The position numbers were made by a program, and so were the translations under genes. Of a DNA stretch of 64,000 nucleotides, positions 43,585 through 51,714 are shown one piece after another. This DNA comes from Amycolatopsis rifamycinica (GTDB lineage: Bacteria; Actinomycetota; Actinomycetes; Mycobacteriales; Pseudonocardiaceae), in the NCBI RefSeq assembly GCF_000695625.1, contig NZ_JMQI01000079.1:284728-348727 (forward strand), in the 5' to 3' direction. Numbering within the stretch: position 1 is the first letter of the stretch; each line of letters starts with the position of its first letter. The notes under the pieces are model-generated. The model searched no databases, had not been told where the DNA came from, and saw only the letters and a list, made by a program, of their open reading frames with translations.

Positions 43585-44130
43585 ATGAGCGATCCGGCAC
43601 GGCGTCCCGCCGTGCTCGGAGCTACCCGCGGAGTATTGCTCGCCGTGAGCGCCGGTGCACTTTCCGTCACCGCCCACCGCATCGCCGACGGCGGGCTGCC
43701 GGACCCGGCGATGACCGTCCTGCTCACCGGCCTGTTCGGCTGGACCGCGGCCGCGCTCGCCCGTAAGGCACGCGGGCCGGTCGCCACGATCGTCCTCCTG
43801 GGCACCGCCCAGGTGGTGATGCACCTGCTGCTCACCACGCTCGCCGGCCACCACGACATGTACGCGATGCCCGGCGCCACCGGGCTCGGCATGATCGCCG
43901 CGCACACGATCGCGACCGTGCTCACCGCCCTGCTGCTGGCCCGCGCGGACTCGAAGCTCCTCACGGTGCTGGCCGTGCTGCGCGCGATCCTGCCGCGGCT
44001 GCTCACGCCGCTGCCGGTGCCGGCGGCAGCTCCCGCCATCGTGCCGGCCCGCACGGGCGGTCCGGATCACCTCGTCGGCGTCGACCTGCGCCGGATCCGC
44101 GGGCGGCGCGGCCCGCCCGTCCACTCCTGA
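43585..44130 (+). CDS. Membrane protein upstream of the copper cluster
   Basis: A 181-residue protein with four or five hydrophobic helices. The central loop LAGHHDMYAMPGATGLGMIAAH is rich in His and Met, residues that can bind copper. An Arg-rich tail ends the chain. ATG 43585. It lies 71 bp before the YcnI gene on the same strand. I know similar unnamed membrane genes at the head of YcnI-CopC loci, but have no defined function to offer. Confidence 0.7.
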   Translation: MSDPARRPAVLGATRGVLLAVSAGALSVTAHRIADGGLPDPAMTVLLTGLFGWTAAALARKARGPVATIVLLGTAQVVMHLLLTTLAGHHDMYAMPGATGLGMIAAHTIATVLTALLLARADSKLLTVLAVLRAILPRLLTPLPVPAAAPAIVPARTGGPDHLVGVDLRRIRGRRGPPVHS

Positions 44131-44151
44131 ACCCCAGCGCCATCCCCGAAC

Positions 44152-44170
44152 AGCGGACCCCGAGTCCGCT
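44152..44170 (+). other. Small hairpin in the YcnI leader
   Basis: AGCGGAC-CCCGA-GTCCGCT, 7-bp stem, about 30 nt before the YcnI start; might be a weak terminator or leader structure between the first two genes of the copper cluster. Confidence 0.35.
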
Positions 44171-44201
44171 GCCCCTTCTTGCGTTCATCAGGAGTGAACC
44201 C

Positions 44202-44963
44202 ATGTCCCAGCACGTCTTCAAGCGCGCCGGTTTCCTCGCCGCCACCGTCGGTTTCGCCGGCCTCCTCGGCGCCGGCGCCGCGTCCGCGCACGTCACGGCC
44301 AACGTCTACGGCCCGCAGCCCACGAAGGGCGGCTACGCGGCGATCGTGTTCCGCGTGCCGAGCGAAGAGAAGGACCCCGTCACCACCACCAAGGTCGCCG
44401 TCGACTTCAAGGCCGACTACGGCATCGGCTCGGTGCGCACCAAGCCGGTCCCCGGCTGGACCGCCCAGGTGACGAAGTCGAAGCTGCCCGCCCCGATCAC
44501 CAAGGACAACGGGACGCAGATCACCGAAGCCGTCACCGCGGTCACCTGGACCGCGCAGCCGGGCAGCGAGCTCAAGGCCACCGACTACCAGGAGTTCTCG
44601 GTGAGCTTCGGCCCGCTGCCGACCAACGTGGACCAGGTGGAGTTCCCGGCCCACCAGACCTACAGCGACGGCAAGGTCGTCGACTGGAACCAGCCGACCC
44701 CGGCGGGCGGGGAGGAGCCGGAGCACCCGGCACCGGCGGTCAAGCTGGCCGCGAAGGCGGCCGAAGGCGACGCGCACAACATGTCCGCCGACACGGCGTC
44801 CACCACCGGGGAGCACACTGAAGCAGCGGCGGCGACGTCGGACAACACGGCCCGCTGGCTCGGCGGCGCGGGCCTGCTCGTCGGCGCCATCGGCCTCGGT
44901 GTCGGGGCCGGCGCGACCATCCGGGCCCGCAAGGCCACGGCCAAGTCGGGAGGCAACAGCTGA
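44202..44963 (+). CDS. ycnI: YcnI-family (DUF1775) copper-binding protein
   Basis: A 253-residue exported, membrane-anchored protein. Signal peptide to about residue 29 (GAGAASA|HVTANVYG), leaving an N-terminal His that in characterised YcnI proteins forms a mono-histidine copper brace with Trp and Glu. The DUF1775 domain spans about 30-175 (YAAIVFRVPSEEKDP, VPGWTAQVTKSKL). A polar linker leads to one C-terminal helix (GGAGLLVGAIGLGVGAGA). ATG 44202 with AGGAG upstream. Immediately adjacent to CopC, so it probably takes part in copper delivery or tolerance. Confidence 0.9.
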   Translation: MSQHVFKRAGFLAATVGFAGLLGAGAASAHVTANVYGPQPTKGGYAAIVFRVPSEEKDPVTTTKVAVDFKADYGIGSVRTKPVPGWTAQVTKSKLPAPITKDNGTQITEAVTAVTWTAQPGSELKATDYQEFSVSFGPLPTNVDQVEFPAHQTYSDGKVVDWNQPTPAGGEEPEHPAPAVKLAAKAAEGDAHNMSADTASTTGEHTEAAAATSDNTARWLGGAGLLVGAIGLGVGAGATIRARKATAKSGGNS

Positions 44964-45512
44964 ATGCGTAAGGCGCTCGTCGCGCTGGCGTTGACCGGGG
45001 TGGCCGTGCTCGGCACGGCCACCCCGGCGCTGGCGCACAACGTGCTGATCTCCTCAGACCCGGCGAACGGCTCGTCCGTCGCCACCGGCCCGGCGAAGCT
45101 CAGCCTGACCTTCGACCAGTACGTGCAGGGCGCGGACGTCAACCAGATCGCGGTGACCGGGCCGGGCGGCGGCCAGTGGGCCGAAGGCCCGATCAGCGTG
45201 GTGAACAACGTGATCAGCGCGCCCCTGCGGCCGCTCGGGCCGGTCGGCAAGTACACCGTCGGCTACCGGGTGCTGTCGGCGGACGGCCACCCGGTGACCG
45301 GTGAGTTCAGCTTCACCCTCACCACGGCGGGCACCGGCACGCCGGCGGCCGTCGACGCGGCGAGGTCGCCGGGTGGTTCCTCGTCGGCGGCGCCGCAGTC
45401 GTCGTCGACCGGGGTGCCGATCTGGGTCTGGATCGCCGGTGCCGTCGTGCTGCTGGCGATCGGGCTCACCGTGGCCCTGCGTTCTGGCGGGAAGATCGAA
45501 GAGAAGAACTGA
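44964..45512 (+). CDS. copC: CopC-domain copper-resistance protein
   Basis: A 182-residue protein: signal peptide to about 24 (TATPALA|HNVLISSDP), leaving the copper-ligand His at the mature N-terminus. The CopC beta-sandwich follows (about 25-120: PANGSSVATGPAKLSLTFD, YTVGYRVLSADGHPVTGEF), with a second His in the DGHP motif. A Ser-rich linker and one C-terminal membrane helix end it. Its TGA overlaps the CopD ATG (TGATG). Confidence 0.93.
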   Translation: MRKALVALALTGVAVLGTATPALAHNVLISSDPANGSSVATGPAKLSLTFDQYVQGADVNQIAVTGPGGGQWAEGPISVVNNVISAPLRPLGPVGKYTVGYRVLSADGHPVTGEFSFTLTTAGTGTPAAVDAARSPGGSSSAAPQSSSTGVPIWVWIAGAVVLLAIGLTVALRSGGKIEEKN

Positions 45513-46540
45513 TGACGCAGGCCGAGACCACCACCAAACCCCGCTATTCGACGCTGCTGTGCGTCGTGACGGCGGGGCTGCTCGGCGCCCTGATCGGCGT
45601 CGCGCTCCTGTCCACCACCCCGGTTCCCGGTGTCGTGGAGCCCAGCGCGGTGGTCTCGGCCGGCATCCCGGTCGTCCGGGTCCTGCTCGACCTCGCCGCC
45701 GTCACCACCATCGGGCTCGCGCTGCTGTCGGTGCTCGTCGGCTACGACCGGCCGAAGCTGACCGAGCCGGTCATGCGGCTGGCGCGGCCGGCCGCCGTCG
45801 CCGCGGCGCTCGTCTGGGCCACGGCCGCGGTCGTCGCGCTGATCCTGCAGACCGCGGAGTACAAGCCGGGCTCCTCGACGCTCTCGGCGTCCGACATCGG
45901 CCAGTACATCGCCGACGTCGGCGCCGGGAAGGCGCTCGTCATCGTCGCCGTGCTCGCGCTCGTCCACGCCGGGATCGGCGCGCTGGCGCTGCGCTTCGGC
46001 GAGAAGGTGCCCGCCGAGGTCCGGGTCGGGCTGGGCCTGTTCGCGCTGCTGCCGCTGCCGGTCACCGGGCACGCGTCGAACTGGAACTACCACGACTACA
46101 CGATGATCTCGATGGAGCTGCACGTCATGAGCGCCGTCGCCTGGACCGGCGGGCTCGGCGCGATGACCGTGCTCCTCGTGGCGAACCGGACGCTGCTCGC
46201 GCACGCGCTGCCGCGGTTCTCGAAGCTCGCGACGCTCTGCCTGGTCCTCTCGGCGGCGACCGGGCTGTTCAACGGCCTGGTCGAGATCTCGCTCAACCCG
46301 ACCATCGGCTTCTGGACGGCCCTCTTCACGACGCCGTACGGACAGCTGCTCGTGCTGAAGCTCGTTTGCACCGGCGTCATCGCTCTACTCGGCGCGAACG
46401 TCCGCTGGCGCCTGATGCCGCGGATCGTCCGGCACGACCGCACGGCGCTCGCCGCCTGGGCGACGCTCGAGCTGACCGTCATGGGACTGGCGTTCGGGTT
46501 CGCCGTCGTGCTGACGCGGGCGCCGGTCGTCGCTTCCTGA
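45512..46540 (+). CDS. copD: CopD-family copper transport protein
   Basis: A 342-residue inner-membrane protein with about eight helices. PLPVTGHASNWNYHDY and SMELHVMSAVAWTGGLGAM are the CopD hallmarks (conserved His and Trp). It probably imports copper handed on by CopC/YcnI, for cuproenzyme assembly. The ATG overlaps the copC stop. Last gene of the cluster. Confidence 0.92.
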   Translation: MTQAETTTKPRYSTLLCVVTAGLLGALIGVALLSTTPVPGVVEPSAVVSAGIPVVRVLLDLAAVTTIGLALLSVLVGYDRPKLTEPVMRLARPAAVAAALVWATAAVVALILQTAEYKPGSSTLSASDIGQYIADVGAGKALVIVAVLALVHAGIGALALRFGEKVPAEVRVGLGLFALLPLPVTGHASNWNYHDYTMISMELHVMSAVAWTGGLGAMTVLLVANRTLLAHALPRFSKLATLCLVLSAATGLFNGLVEISLNPTIGFWTALFTTPYGQLLVLKLVCTGVIALLGANVRWRLMPRIVRHDRTALAAWATLELTVMGLAFGFAVVLTRAPVVAS

Positions 46541-46751
46541 ACGTCGTCACCGCAGGTAGGACCGGGTGCGAAGTCACCGCGAGTAGCTGCAAGTTGCGCA
46601 TTGGGATGGCCGGTGACCCATTGGGGGTGACTGGTCGGACCGAACTTTCTACCCAGAGCGGGCCGCCTTTTGGATGCGACGAACGGTCATTTGCAGTCGG
46701 CGAATGCACGTGCAGCTTGTGTCGTCGATCACACCAAGTGACAGATGGCGG

Positions 46752-47702
46752 TCAACGGTAACGGGTCCAGCGCGCGCCCGTCCGGCCGCTCCGGAGGTCG
46801 TCCAGGCGGCGGAAGAGCTCGGGCCGGACCTGCGGCCGGCTGCGCAGGATCGGCAGCACGCTGGTCGTCAGCTTGAGCTCGCGGATCCCCCGGAGGACGG
46901 CGAACCCGGGCCAGGACGTCACGTCGAAGCCGTACGCCGCGGCGAACGTCCGGTAGTGCACCGGCGGGTCACCGAACCGCTCGCGGCCGACCGCCAGCGG
47001 CGTCAGGTCCCATTCCGGCGGGCCGACGCACGAGGAATCGAAGTCGCAGAGCACCGGGCCGTCCGGGCCGGGGATGACGTTGCCGGGGTACGCGTCGCCG
47101 TGGACCAGCCCCCTGGGCAGCGGAAAATCCAGCTCGGCCAGCTCGGCCTCGAGCTCGGCGCAGCGCTCGAGCAGGAACTCCCGGTCGGCGTCGCTGATCT
47201 CCTCGGCGTCGGACACCCGGGCCCGCACCGCGGCGAACGGCGCCCACTCGGCGAGGCCGGGCGGCGGGGGCAGCGCGTGCACCTGGCGCAGCAGCCGGGC
47301 CAGGTCGGCCGACGTCGCCGGCCGGCCGATGCTGGGCACCTGGTGCCAGACGGTCACCAGGTGGCCGCCGACCTCCAGGGGCTGTTCGATGCCGTCGAGC
47401 AGCCGGATCGCGGGGAGGTGGTGGCGTTCGAGGTGCCGGGCCACGCGCACGACCGTGCCGACGCGGTGCCGCAGCTGCGTCGAGCCGACGATCCGGATCA
47501 CGAGCGGCGCGGTGACCAGCGCGTACACCGCGTTGTTGGTGAACCGCAGCAGCCGCGCGCCCGCCGGGTCGAGCCCCAGCTGCGCGCAGGTCTCGGCCAG
47601 CACGCCACGCAGCTTCCCGGAGGTGAACCGGCCGTCCAAAACCGCGCCGGCGCCTTCGGCGTTAAGCGGCGTAGAAAGCGTGGAGGCGGTCGGCGAGGTC
47701 AC
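46752..47702 (-). CDS. Aminoglycoside phosphotransferase-family kinase
   Basis: A 316-residue protein-kinase-like fold protein. The catalytic loop is GLVHGDAYPGNVIPG (HGD-x4-N) and the metal-binding loop is VLCDFDSSCVGPPEWDL. APH-family proteins phosphorylate small molecules such as antibiotics or choline; the substrate here is unknown. GTG 47702 places the first 41 bp inside the upstream regulator gene. TTG 47639 would remove the overlap but lacks a clear ribosome site. The overlap suggests coupled expression with the XRE-TPR protein. Confidence 0.85.
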   Translation of the reverse strand: MTSPTASTLSTPLNAEGAGAVLDGRFTSGKLRGVLAETCAQLGLDPAGARLLRFTNNAVYALVTAPLVIRIVGSTQLRHRVGTVVRVARHLERHHLPAIRLLDGIEQPLEVGGHLVTVWHQVPSIGRPATSADLARLLRQVHALPPPPGLAEWAPFAAVRARVSDAEEISDADREFLLERCAELEAELAELDFPLPRGLVHGDAYPGNVIPGPDGPVLCDFDSSCVGPPEWDLTPLAVGRERFGDPPVHYRTFAAAYGFDVTSWPGFAVLRGIRELKLTTSVLPILRSRPQVRPELFRRLDDLRSGRTGARWTRYR

Positions 47703-49047
47703 GGGCGTCGGCGTTGTTGCGGCGGCGCTCGGCTTCTTCCTGCAAGGGCCGCATGCGGTCCTTGACCCGCTCGGACTTGATGCCCTCGGCGCAGTCGATG
47801 GCCTTGCCGCCGACCTTGGCGCCGTGGTCGAGGTCGCCGTCCAGCAGGTGGTTGGTGGCGAGCGCGCTCAGCATGAACGTCTTGGAACGGGCCATCTCGT
47901 CGTCGTAGGACTCGACGGCCCTGGTCAGCGCGGGAATCGCGTACTTGGTGTGCTCGGCGTTCTTCTGCGCGAGGACCGTGTGGACGGTGCCGACCATGGC
48001 GTAGACGTCGGTCTCGGTGAAGAACTTGACCCACGACTCGGCTTCGGCCAGGTTGGCGCGCTCGAACTCGTCCTTGCTCCGGCCGAGCAGCTTCACCGCC
48101 TGCTCTTCGTTGCCCATCATCGCGTAGGCCCAGGCCTCGTTCGCGCACAGCACGGAGACGGCCAGCTCGGAACCGCTTTTCTGGGCGGCGATCTGGCCCA
48201 GCTGGAACAGCTTCAGCGCGTCGTTCGGGGCGTCCTGGTGCAGGTAGACGCGGCCCATGCGGTAGAGCACGTTGGCCACCAGCGGGTGGTTGTCGCCCTG
48301 CTTGGCCAGGTCCAGCGCGTTCGCGAAGTGGCCGCGGGCGGAGTCCATCAGGCCGGTGTCGAAGGAGGTCCAGCCGGCGAGGGAGTGCAGGTCGGCGAGG
48401 GCGACGTAGAGCCGGTTCTTCACCATGTCGGTGCCGTGCGCTTCGAGCATCTGCTGGCCCCAGGACAGCTGGGCCACGACGGCGTCGCGGCAGAAACCGC
48501 CGCCGTACTGGTAGTCGAGCGCCCGCAGCGCCCGCGTCGCGGCTTCCACCTGGCGGACGTCGGTCATGCCGATGCGCCCGGGCGCCGGCGTCCTGGCCGG
48601 TCCGGCCGACCAGGTGCCCGATTCCGGACCGAACACCGCCGCGCCCATCGTGACTTGGGCAGCGTGCGCGAGGAACCTCCGTCGCTTCACGGACTCGTCC
48701 TCCTCCGCCTGCTGGCCGTCGGCGGAGCCGACGACCCGTATCGCCGTGGCCTCGTCGTAGGCGAGGCCCATGTACCCACGGGGGACGCCCAGGCCGTCGG
48801 CGATCCTCGTGAGCACGTCGTAGGCCATGACCTGGCGGCCCTTGAGGATCTCCGACACCTCGGACTGGGACTGGCCGGTCATCGCGGCTATCTGGCGCTG
48901 CGAGACACCGTGCTTGCGCAGGAGCCGGTACACGGCGCTGATCTCGCGCGACGCGAGAGCCGTTCTCATCTCCGGCTGCTCCCACGCGTCAGCGGGAACC
49001 GCGTGGCTCTGCCGGGCTTCGGCACTGCCACCGTTACTGGCGTCCAT
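47662..49047 (-). CDS. XRE-TPR regulator (NsdA-like)
   Basis: A 461-residue cytoplasmic regulator. A Cro/C1-type helix-turn-helix (about 36-95) has VSQRQIAAMTGQSQSEVSEI. A short basic stretch (KRRRFLAHAAQVTMGAAVFG, 121-140) resembles a Tat signal but sits internally. Residues about 165-450 are TPR-like helical repeats (WGQQMLEAHGTDMVKNRLY, NHPLVANVLYRMGRVYL). The layout matches Streptomyces NsdA-type proteins that restrain differentiation and antibiotic production; this link is by architecture only. ATG 49047. Its 3' end overlaps a kinase gene, and two small genes lie divergently. Confidence 0.85.
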   Translation of the reverse strand: MDASNGGSAEARQSHAVPADAWEQPEMRTALASREISAVYRLLRKHGVSQRQIAAMTGQSQSEVSEILKGRQVMAYDVLTRIADGLGVPRGYMGLAYDEATAIRVVGSADGQQAEEDESVKRRRFLAHAAQVTMGAAVFGPESGTWSAGPARTPAPGRIGMTDVRQVEAATRALRALDYQYGGGFCRDAVVAQLSWGQQMLEAHGTDMVKNRLYVALADLHSLAGWTSFDTGLMDSARGHFANALDLAKQGDNHPLVANVLYRMGRVYLHQDAPNDALKLFQLGQIAAQKSGSELAVSVLCANEAWAYAMMGNEEQAVKLLGRSKDEFERANLAEAESWVKFFTETDVYAMVGTVHTVLAQKNAEHTKYAIPALTRAVESYDDEMARSKTFMLSALATNHLLDGDLDHGAKVGGKAIDCAEGIKSERVKDRMRPLQEEAERRRNNADARDLADRLHAFYAA

Positions 49048-49247
49048 CGCGCCCCCTCCACTGTCCGGTCGGGCGTCTGCGAAACAGCGTAGGCAAACCT
49101 CGGGAACTGTGTGAACACCCGAACTGGTGCCCTGATCGGTCGGGGCGAAGTCCGCTGACCGCTTACCGTGGAACCGAGCCCAGTCACCGCTATGACGCCG
49201 GTTCCACCTTCTATCGCACCCGGTTTCACCTCACTGTAGTTGTCAGA

Positions 49248-49286
49248 TCTCCGTCACCGGACGCACACCGGTTGCGATCACGGAGA
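49248..49286. promoter_or_regulatory. Two-part inverted repeat in the XRE-TPR divergent gap
   Basis: TCTCCGT (49248-49254) / ACGGAGA (49280-49286) encloses ACCGG (49256-49260) / CCGGT (49268-49272). Lies 200-240 bp upstream of the regulator and 32-70 bp upstream of the divergent small gene; candidate operator. Confidence 0.4.
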
Positions 49287-49317
49287 GCTACGGAAACCGC
49301 AGCGTTGCGACAAGGCG

Positions 49318-49704
49318 ATGTTGCAGAAGGCATCTTCGGAGACTTTCGACAGAGCGGAGAAGGGCGTGGAGTTCGTGGACTCGTTCGCAGGGGGACATGC
49401 CGGCACGGCCACCCGCGCCGTGCGGCCGGCGACGGTCTCTCCCGTTTCCGCCGTCCGCCCCGTCACCCCCGCGGCCGCGGTGGACCCCCGCACCGCGAGC
49501 GTCCGTCACTACGAGGGCGGCCAGCTCGTCTGGCGCGTGCAGTGCGGCGACCTCATCAGCCGCGAGCGGGCGGTGACGGTGTTCGTCGAAGACAACCAGG
49601 TGGTACTGGTCTCACCTCCCGGCGAGACCGCGCGGCTGACGTCCGGCCAGCTCGGCCAGCTGCGCGCCGCGCTCAACGAAGCCGCCAAGATGGCGGAAAG
49701 GTAA
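49318..49704 (+). CDS. Small conserved protein, divergent from XRE-TPR regulator
   Basis: A protein of about 128 residues. The N-terminal half is Ala/Val/Pro-rich and probably disordered. The C-terminal half (about 62-128) looks folded: YEGGQLVWRVQCGDL, RAVTVFVEDNQVVLVSPPG, AARLTSGQLGQLRAALNEAAK. ATG 49318 is used; GTG 49366 or 49375 are alternatives. Family not recognised. The location opposite an XRE-family regulator and upstream of a Cys-rich small protein recalls regulator/DUF397-type small-protein pairs. Confidence 0.6.
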   Translation: MLQKASSETFDRAEKGVEFVDSFAGGHAGTATRAVRPATVSPVSAVRPVTPAAAVDPRTASVRHYEGGQLVWRVQCGDLISRERAVTVFVEDNQVVLVSPPGETARLTSGQLGQLRAALNEAAKMAER

Positions 49705-49716
49705 CGGTGAGCTGAC

Positions 49717-50130
49717 ATGGATCAGGTTCTCGGGCAGGTCCTCCGCAATGCGGTCTGGGAGCGCCTCGACATGCTGACCGACCTGGCGAACCGCGCCGAC
49801 GCCCAGTCGCTCGTCTCGGTCGCGCGTTCCGAACTGCCCCGGTTGACCGAGGCGTGGCGCGCGATGCTGAAGATGCACGAGCCCGACGAGCGCGGTGACT
49901 GCCCGACCTGCTCGACCCGGTGGCACCGCTGCAAGGCGCCGTGCTCGGTCTGGCAGGTCGCGCACGAACACCTGGTGGCCGGCGGACTGGCCCCGCAGCA
50001 ACAGTCAGCGACGGACAGCCGCCTGCAGGGCCGTCGCAAGAGCCCGATCTCCGCGCACCCGGCCCCCACCGCGGCCGAGACCACCGGTCGCCACGCGCTG
50101 GTGAATCCGCGCCGAGCGGTCACCGCCTGA
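49717..50130 (+). CDS. Cys-rich small protein (possible zinc site)
   Basis: A 137-residue protein. An N-terminal helical part (about 1-58) is followed by DCPTCSTRWHRCKAPCSVW (Cys62, 65, 72, 76 with His70 between), which could hold one zinc ion, and a disordered Ser/Pro/Arg tail. ATG 49717, 12 bp after the previous stop, so co-transcribed. I do not recognise the family; the motif is not a classical ribosomal or DNA-binding zinc finger. Confidence 0.65.
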   Translation: MDQVLGQVLRNAVWERLDMLTDLANRADAQSLVSVARSELPRLTEAWRAMLKMHEPDERGDCPTCSTRWHRCKAPCSVWQVAHEHLVAGGLAPQQQSATDSRLQGRRKSPISAHPAPTAAETTGRHALVNPRRAVTA

Positions 50131-50393
50131 CCCCCTGGACAGGCGAGCCGCGGCCGGCCGATCGCCCCGTCGGACCCGCGCCCGCACTCGCCCGGGCCGA
50201 GGACTGTTTCGCCCGCACCCCCGAGCAGCGCGAACCAGTCCTCGGCCACCACCCGGTCCCCACCGCGATTAATCGAAAAAAATACGCGTTAGCCCTAGCC
50301 CAGGCCGTAATCCCCCGCTAGATTGATCAACACACGCAGCAGTGATCATGCAGGTGATCGCGCTCGTGACCCGCCTTGGGCGGCCCCCGAATT
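50131..50393. other. Non-coding gap with a short AT-rich island
   Basis: No plausible gene. An unusually AT-rich stretch for this genome (TTAATCGAAAAAAATACGCG at about 50269-50288) lies between the small-protein pair and the MFS terminator. It could be a promoter or a scar; no clear -10/-35 pair is seen. Confidence 0.4.
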
Positions 50394-50445
50394 CCGCGGG
50401 CCGGTGCCGTTGCACTCCCCTCCCCCGACCGGCACCGGCCCGCGG
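50394..50445 (-). terminator. Terminator after the MFS gene
   Basis: Perfect 16-bp stem CCGCGGGCCGGTGCCG / CGGCACCGGCCCGCGG with a 20-nt C-rich loop, 9 bp past the MFS stop codon. Confidence 0.75.
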
Positions 50446-50454
50446 TTCCAACGT

Positions 50455-51714
50455 CTAGCGAACCGCCTTCACGCGCAGCACGAGCACCGCGGCCAGCAGC
50501 GTCGCGATCGCCGAAGCCGCGAAGAGCCCCGAATAGCCGCCGAGGTAAGCGAGCACCAGCGGCGTCACCAGCGGTGCGACCACCTGCGGCAGCGAGTTCG
50601 CGATGTTGATGACGCCCAGGTCCTTGGCGCGGTCCTGCGCCGTCGGCAGCACCTGCGTCAGCATCGCCAGCGCGACAGCCATGTACGCGCCGAACCCGAC
50701 GCCGAGCAGCGGGGACGCCGCGAGCGCGACCGGCCAGCTCTGCCAGACGACGAGCAGCAAAGCGGCCAGCGCCATCACTCCGGAGGCCACCAGGACGTAC
50801 GGCTTGCGCCGTCCGGACCTGTCGGAGAAGTGGCCCGCGAGCAGCGCGCCGATCACGAGCGCGACGCCGTAGAGCGCCATCATGATGAGCAGCCCGGTGT
50901 CCGGGTCCGGGTAGTGCACCGCGTCCTTCAGGAAGAACAGCAGGTACAGCGTCCCGAACGCGTTGCCCAGGTTGATCATGAAGTGGCACGACCACGCCCA
51001 CGCGAAGTCGGGGAACCGCCGCGGCGAGACCCACAGGTTGCGGAGGACCTCGCCGGCCTGGGACGACGGCCGGAACTCGACCGGCAGGCGCGCGTCCGGC
51101 GTCCGGAGGACGAAGAACGCGGCGCCGGCCAGGACGATCCCGGCGCAGGCCGCGTAGGCGAGCGGCAGCCCGGCGATGCCGAGCATGACGACGACCACGA
51201 CCGCGCCCAGCACGGTGCCGAGCATCTGCGCGATCCCGACGAGCCCGCCGACCTGCGCGCGCTGCCCGACCGGGACGCGGTCGGCGATGGCGGACATCAG
51301 TGTCGCGAGCATGCCGTTGAGCCCGGCCTGGACGAGGCACCAGCCGGTGATCATCAGCGCGACGTCCGGCGCGAACGCCAGCACGAGCAGCCCGACGGCG
51401 GCCACAGCCGCGCCGGCGACCGTCCACGGGTGGCGGCGGCCGAACCGCGAGGTCGTCCGGTCCGACAACAGCCCGACGGCCGGGTTGACGACCAGCGCCA
51501 CGACCGCGCCGACGCCCATCACCAGTCCGAGCACGAACTCCTTGTTCACCTGGTCGAGCAGCTCGGCCTGCTGGGGCAGCAGCACCTGGATCGGCGCGTA
51601 GACGCCCAGCCAGAGCGCGATGTTCGCGAAGAACAGCAGGCTCATCCAGCCGGGCCGCACCCGCACGACGGGTTCGGCGAGCGCTTCCGGGACCGCTCGG
51701 GTCGTTTCACTCAT
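50455..51714 (-). CDS. MFS transporter in a glycoside-utilisation operon
   Basis: A 419-residue transporter with about 12 helices. VGLLSDRTTSRFGRRHPWTV is the conserved loop 2-3 motif, repeated as HFSDRSGRRKPYVL in the second half. The family resembles glycoside/sugar or SLC45-like carriers. ATG 51714 overlaps the GH1 gene by 8 bp, so it probably imports the glucoside that the GH1 enzyme cleaves in the cytoplasm. Confidence 0.88.
   Translation of the reverse strand: MSETTRAVPEALAEPVVRVRPGWMSLLFFANIALWLGVYAPIQVLLPQQAELLDQVNKEFVLGLVMGVGAVVALVVNPAVGLLSDRTTSRFGRRHPWTVAGAAVAAVGLLVLAFAPDVALMITGWCLVQAGLNGMLATLMSAIADRVPVGQRAQVGGLVGIAQMLGTVLGAVVVVVMLGIAGLPLAYAACAGIVLAGAAFFVLRTPDARLPVEFRPSSQAGEVLRNLWVSPRRFPDFAWAWSCHFMINLGNAFGTLYLLFFLKDAVHYPDPDTGLLIMMALYGVALVIGALLAGHFSDRSGRRKPYVLVASGVMALAALLLVVWQSWPVALAASPLLGVGFGAYMAVALAMLTQVLPTAQDRAKDLGVINIANSLPQVVAPLVTPLVLAYLGGYSGLFAASAIATLLAAVLVLRVKAVR

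Noticed and set aside
46541..46751. Gap between CopD and the kinase, with a plus-strand frame opening at 46674
   Set aside because: The frame runs antisense into the kinase gene and has no domain; no structure beyond slightly lower GC.
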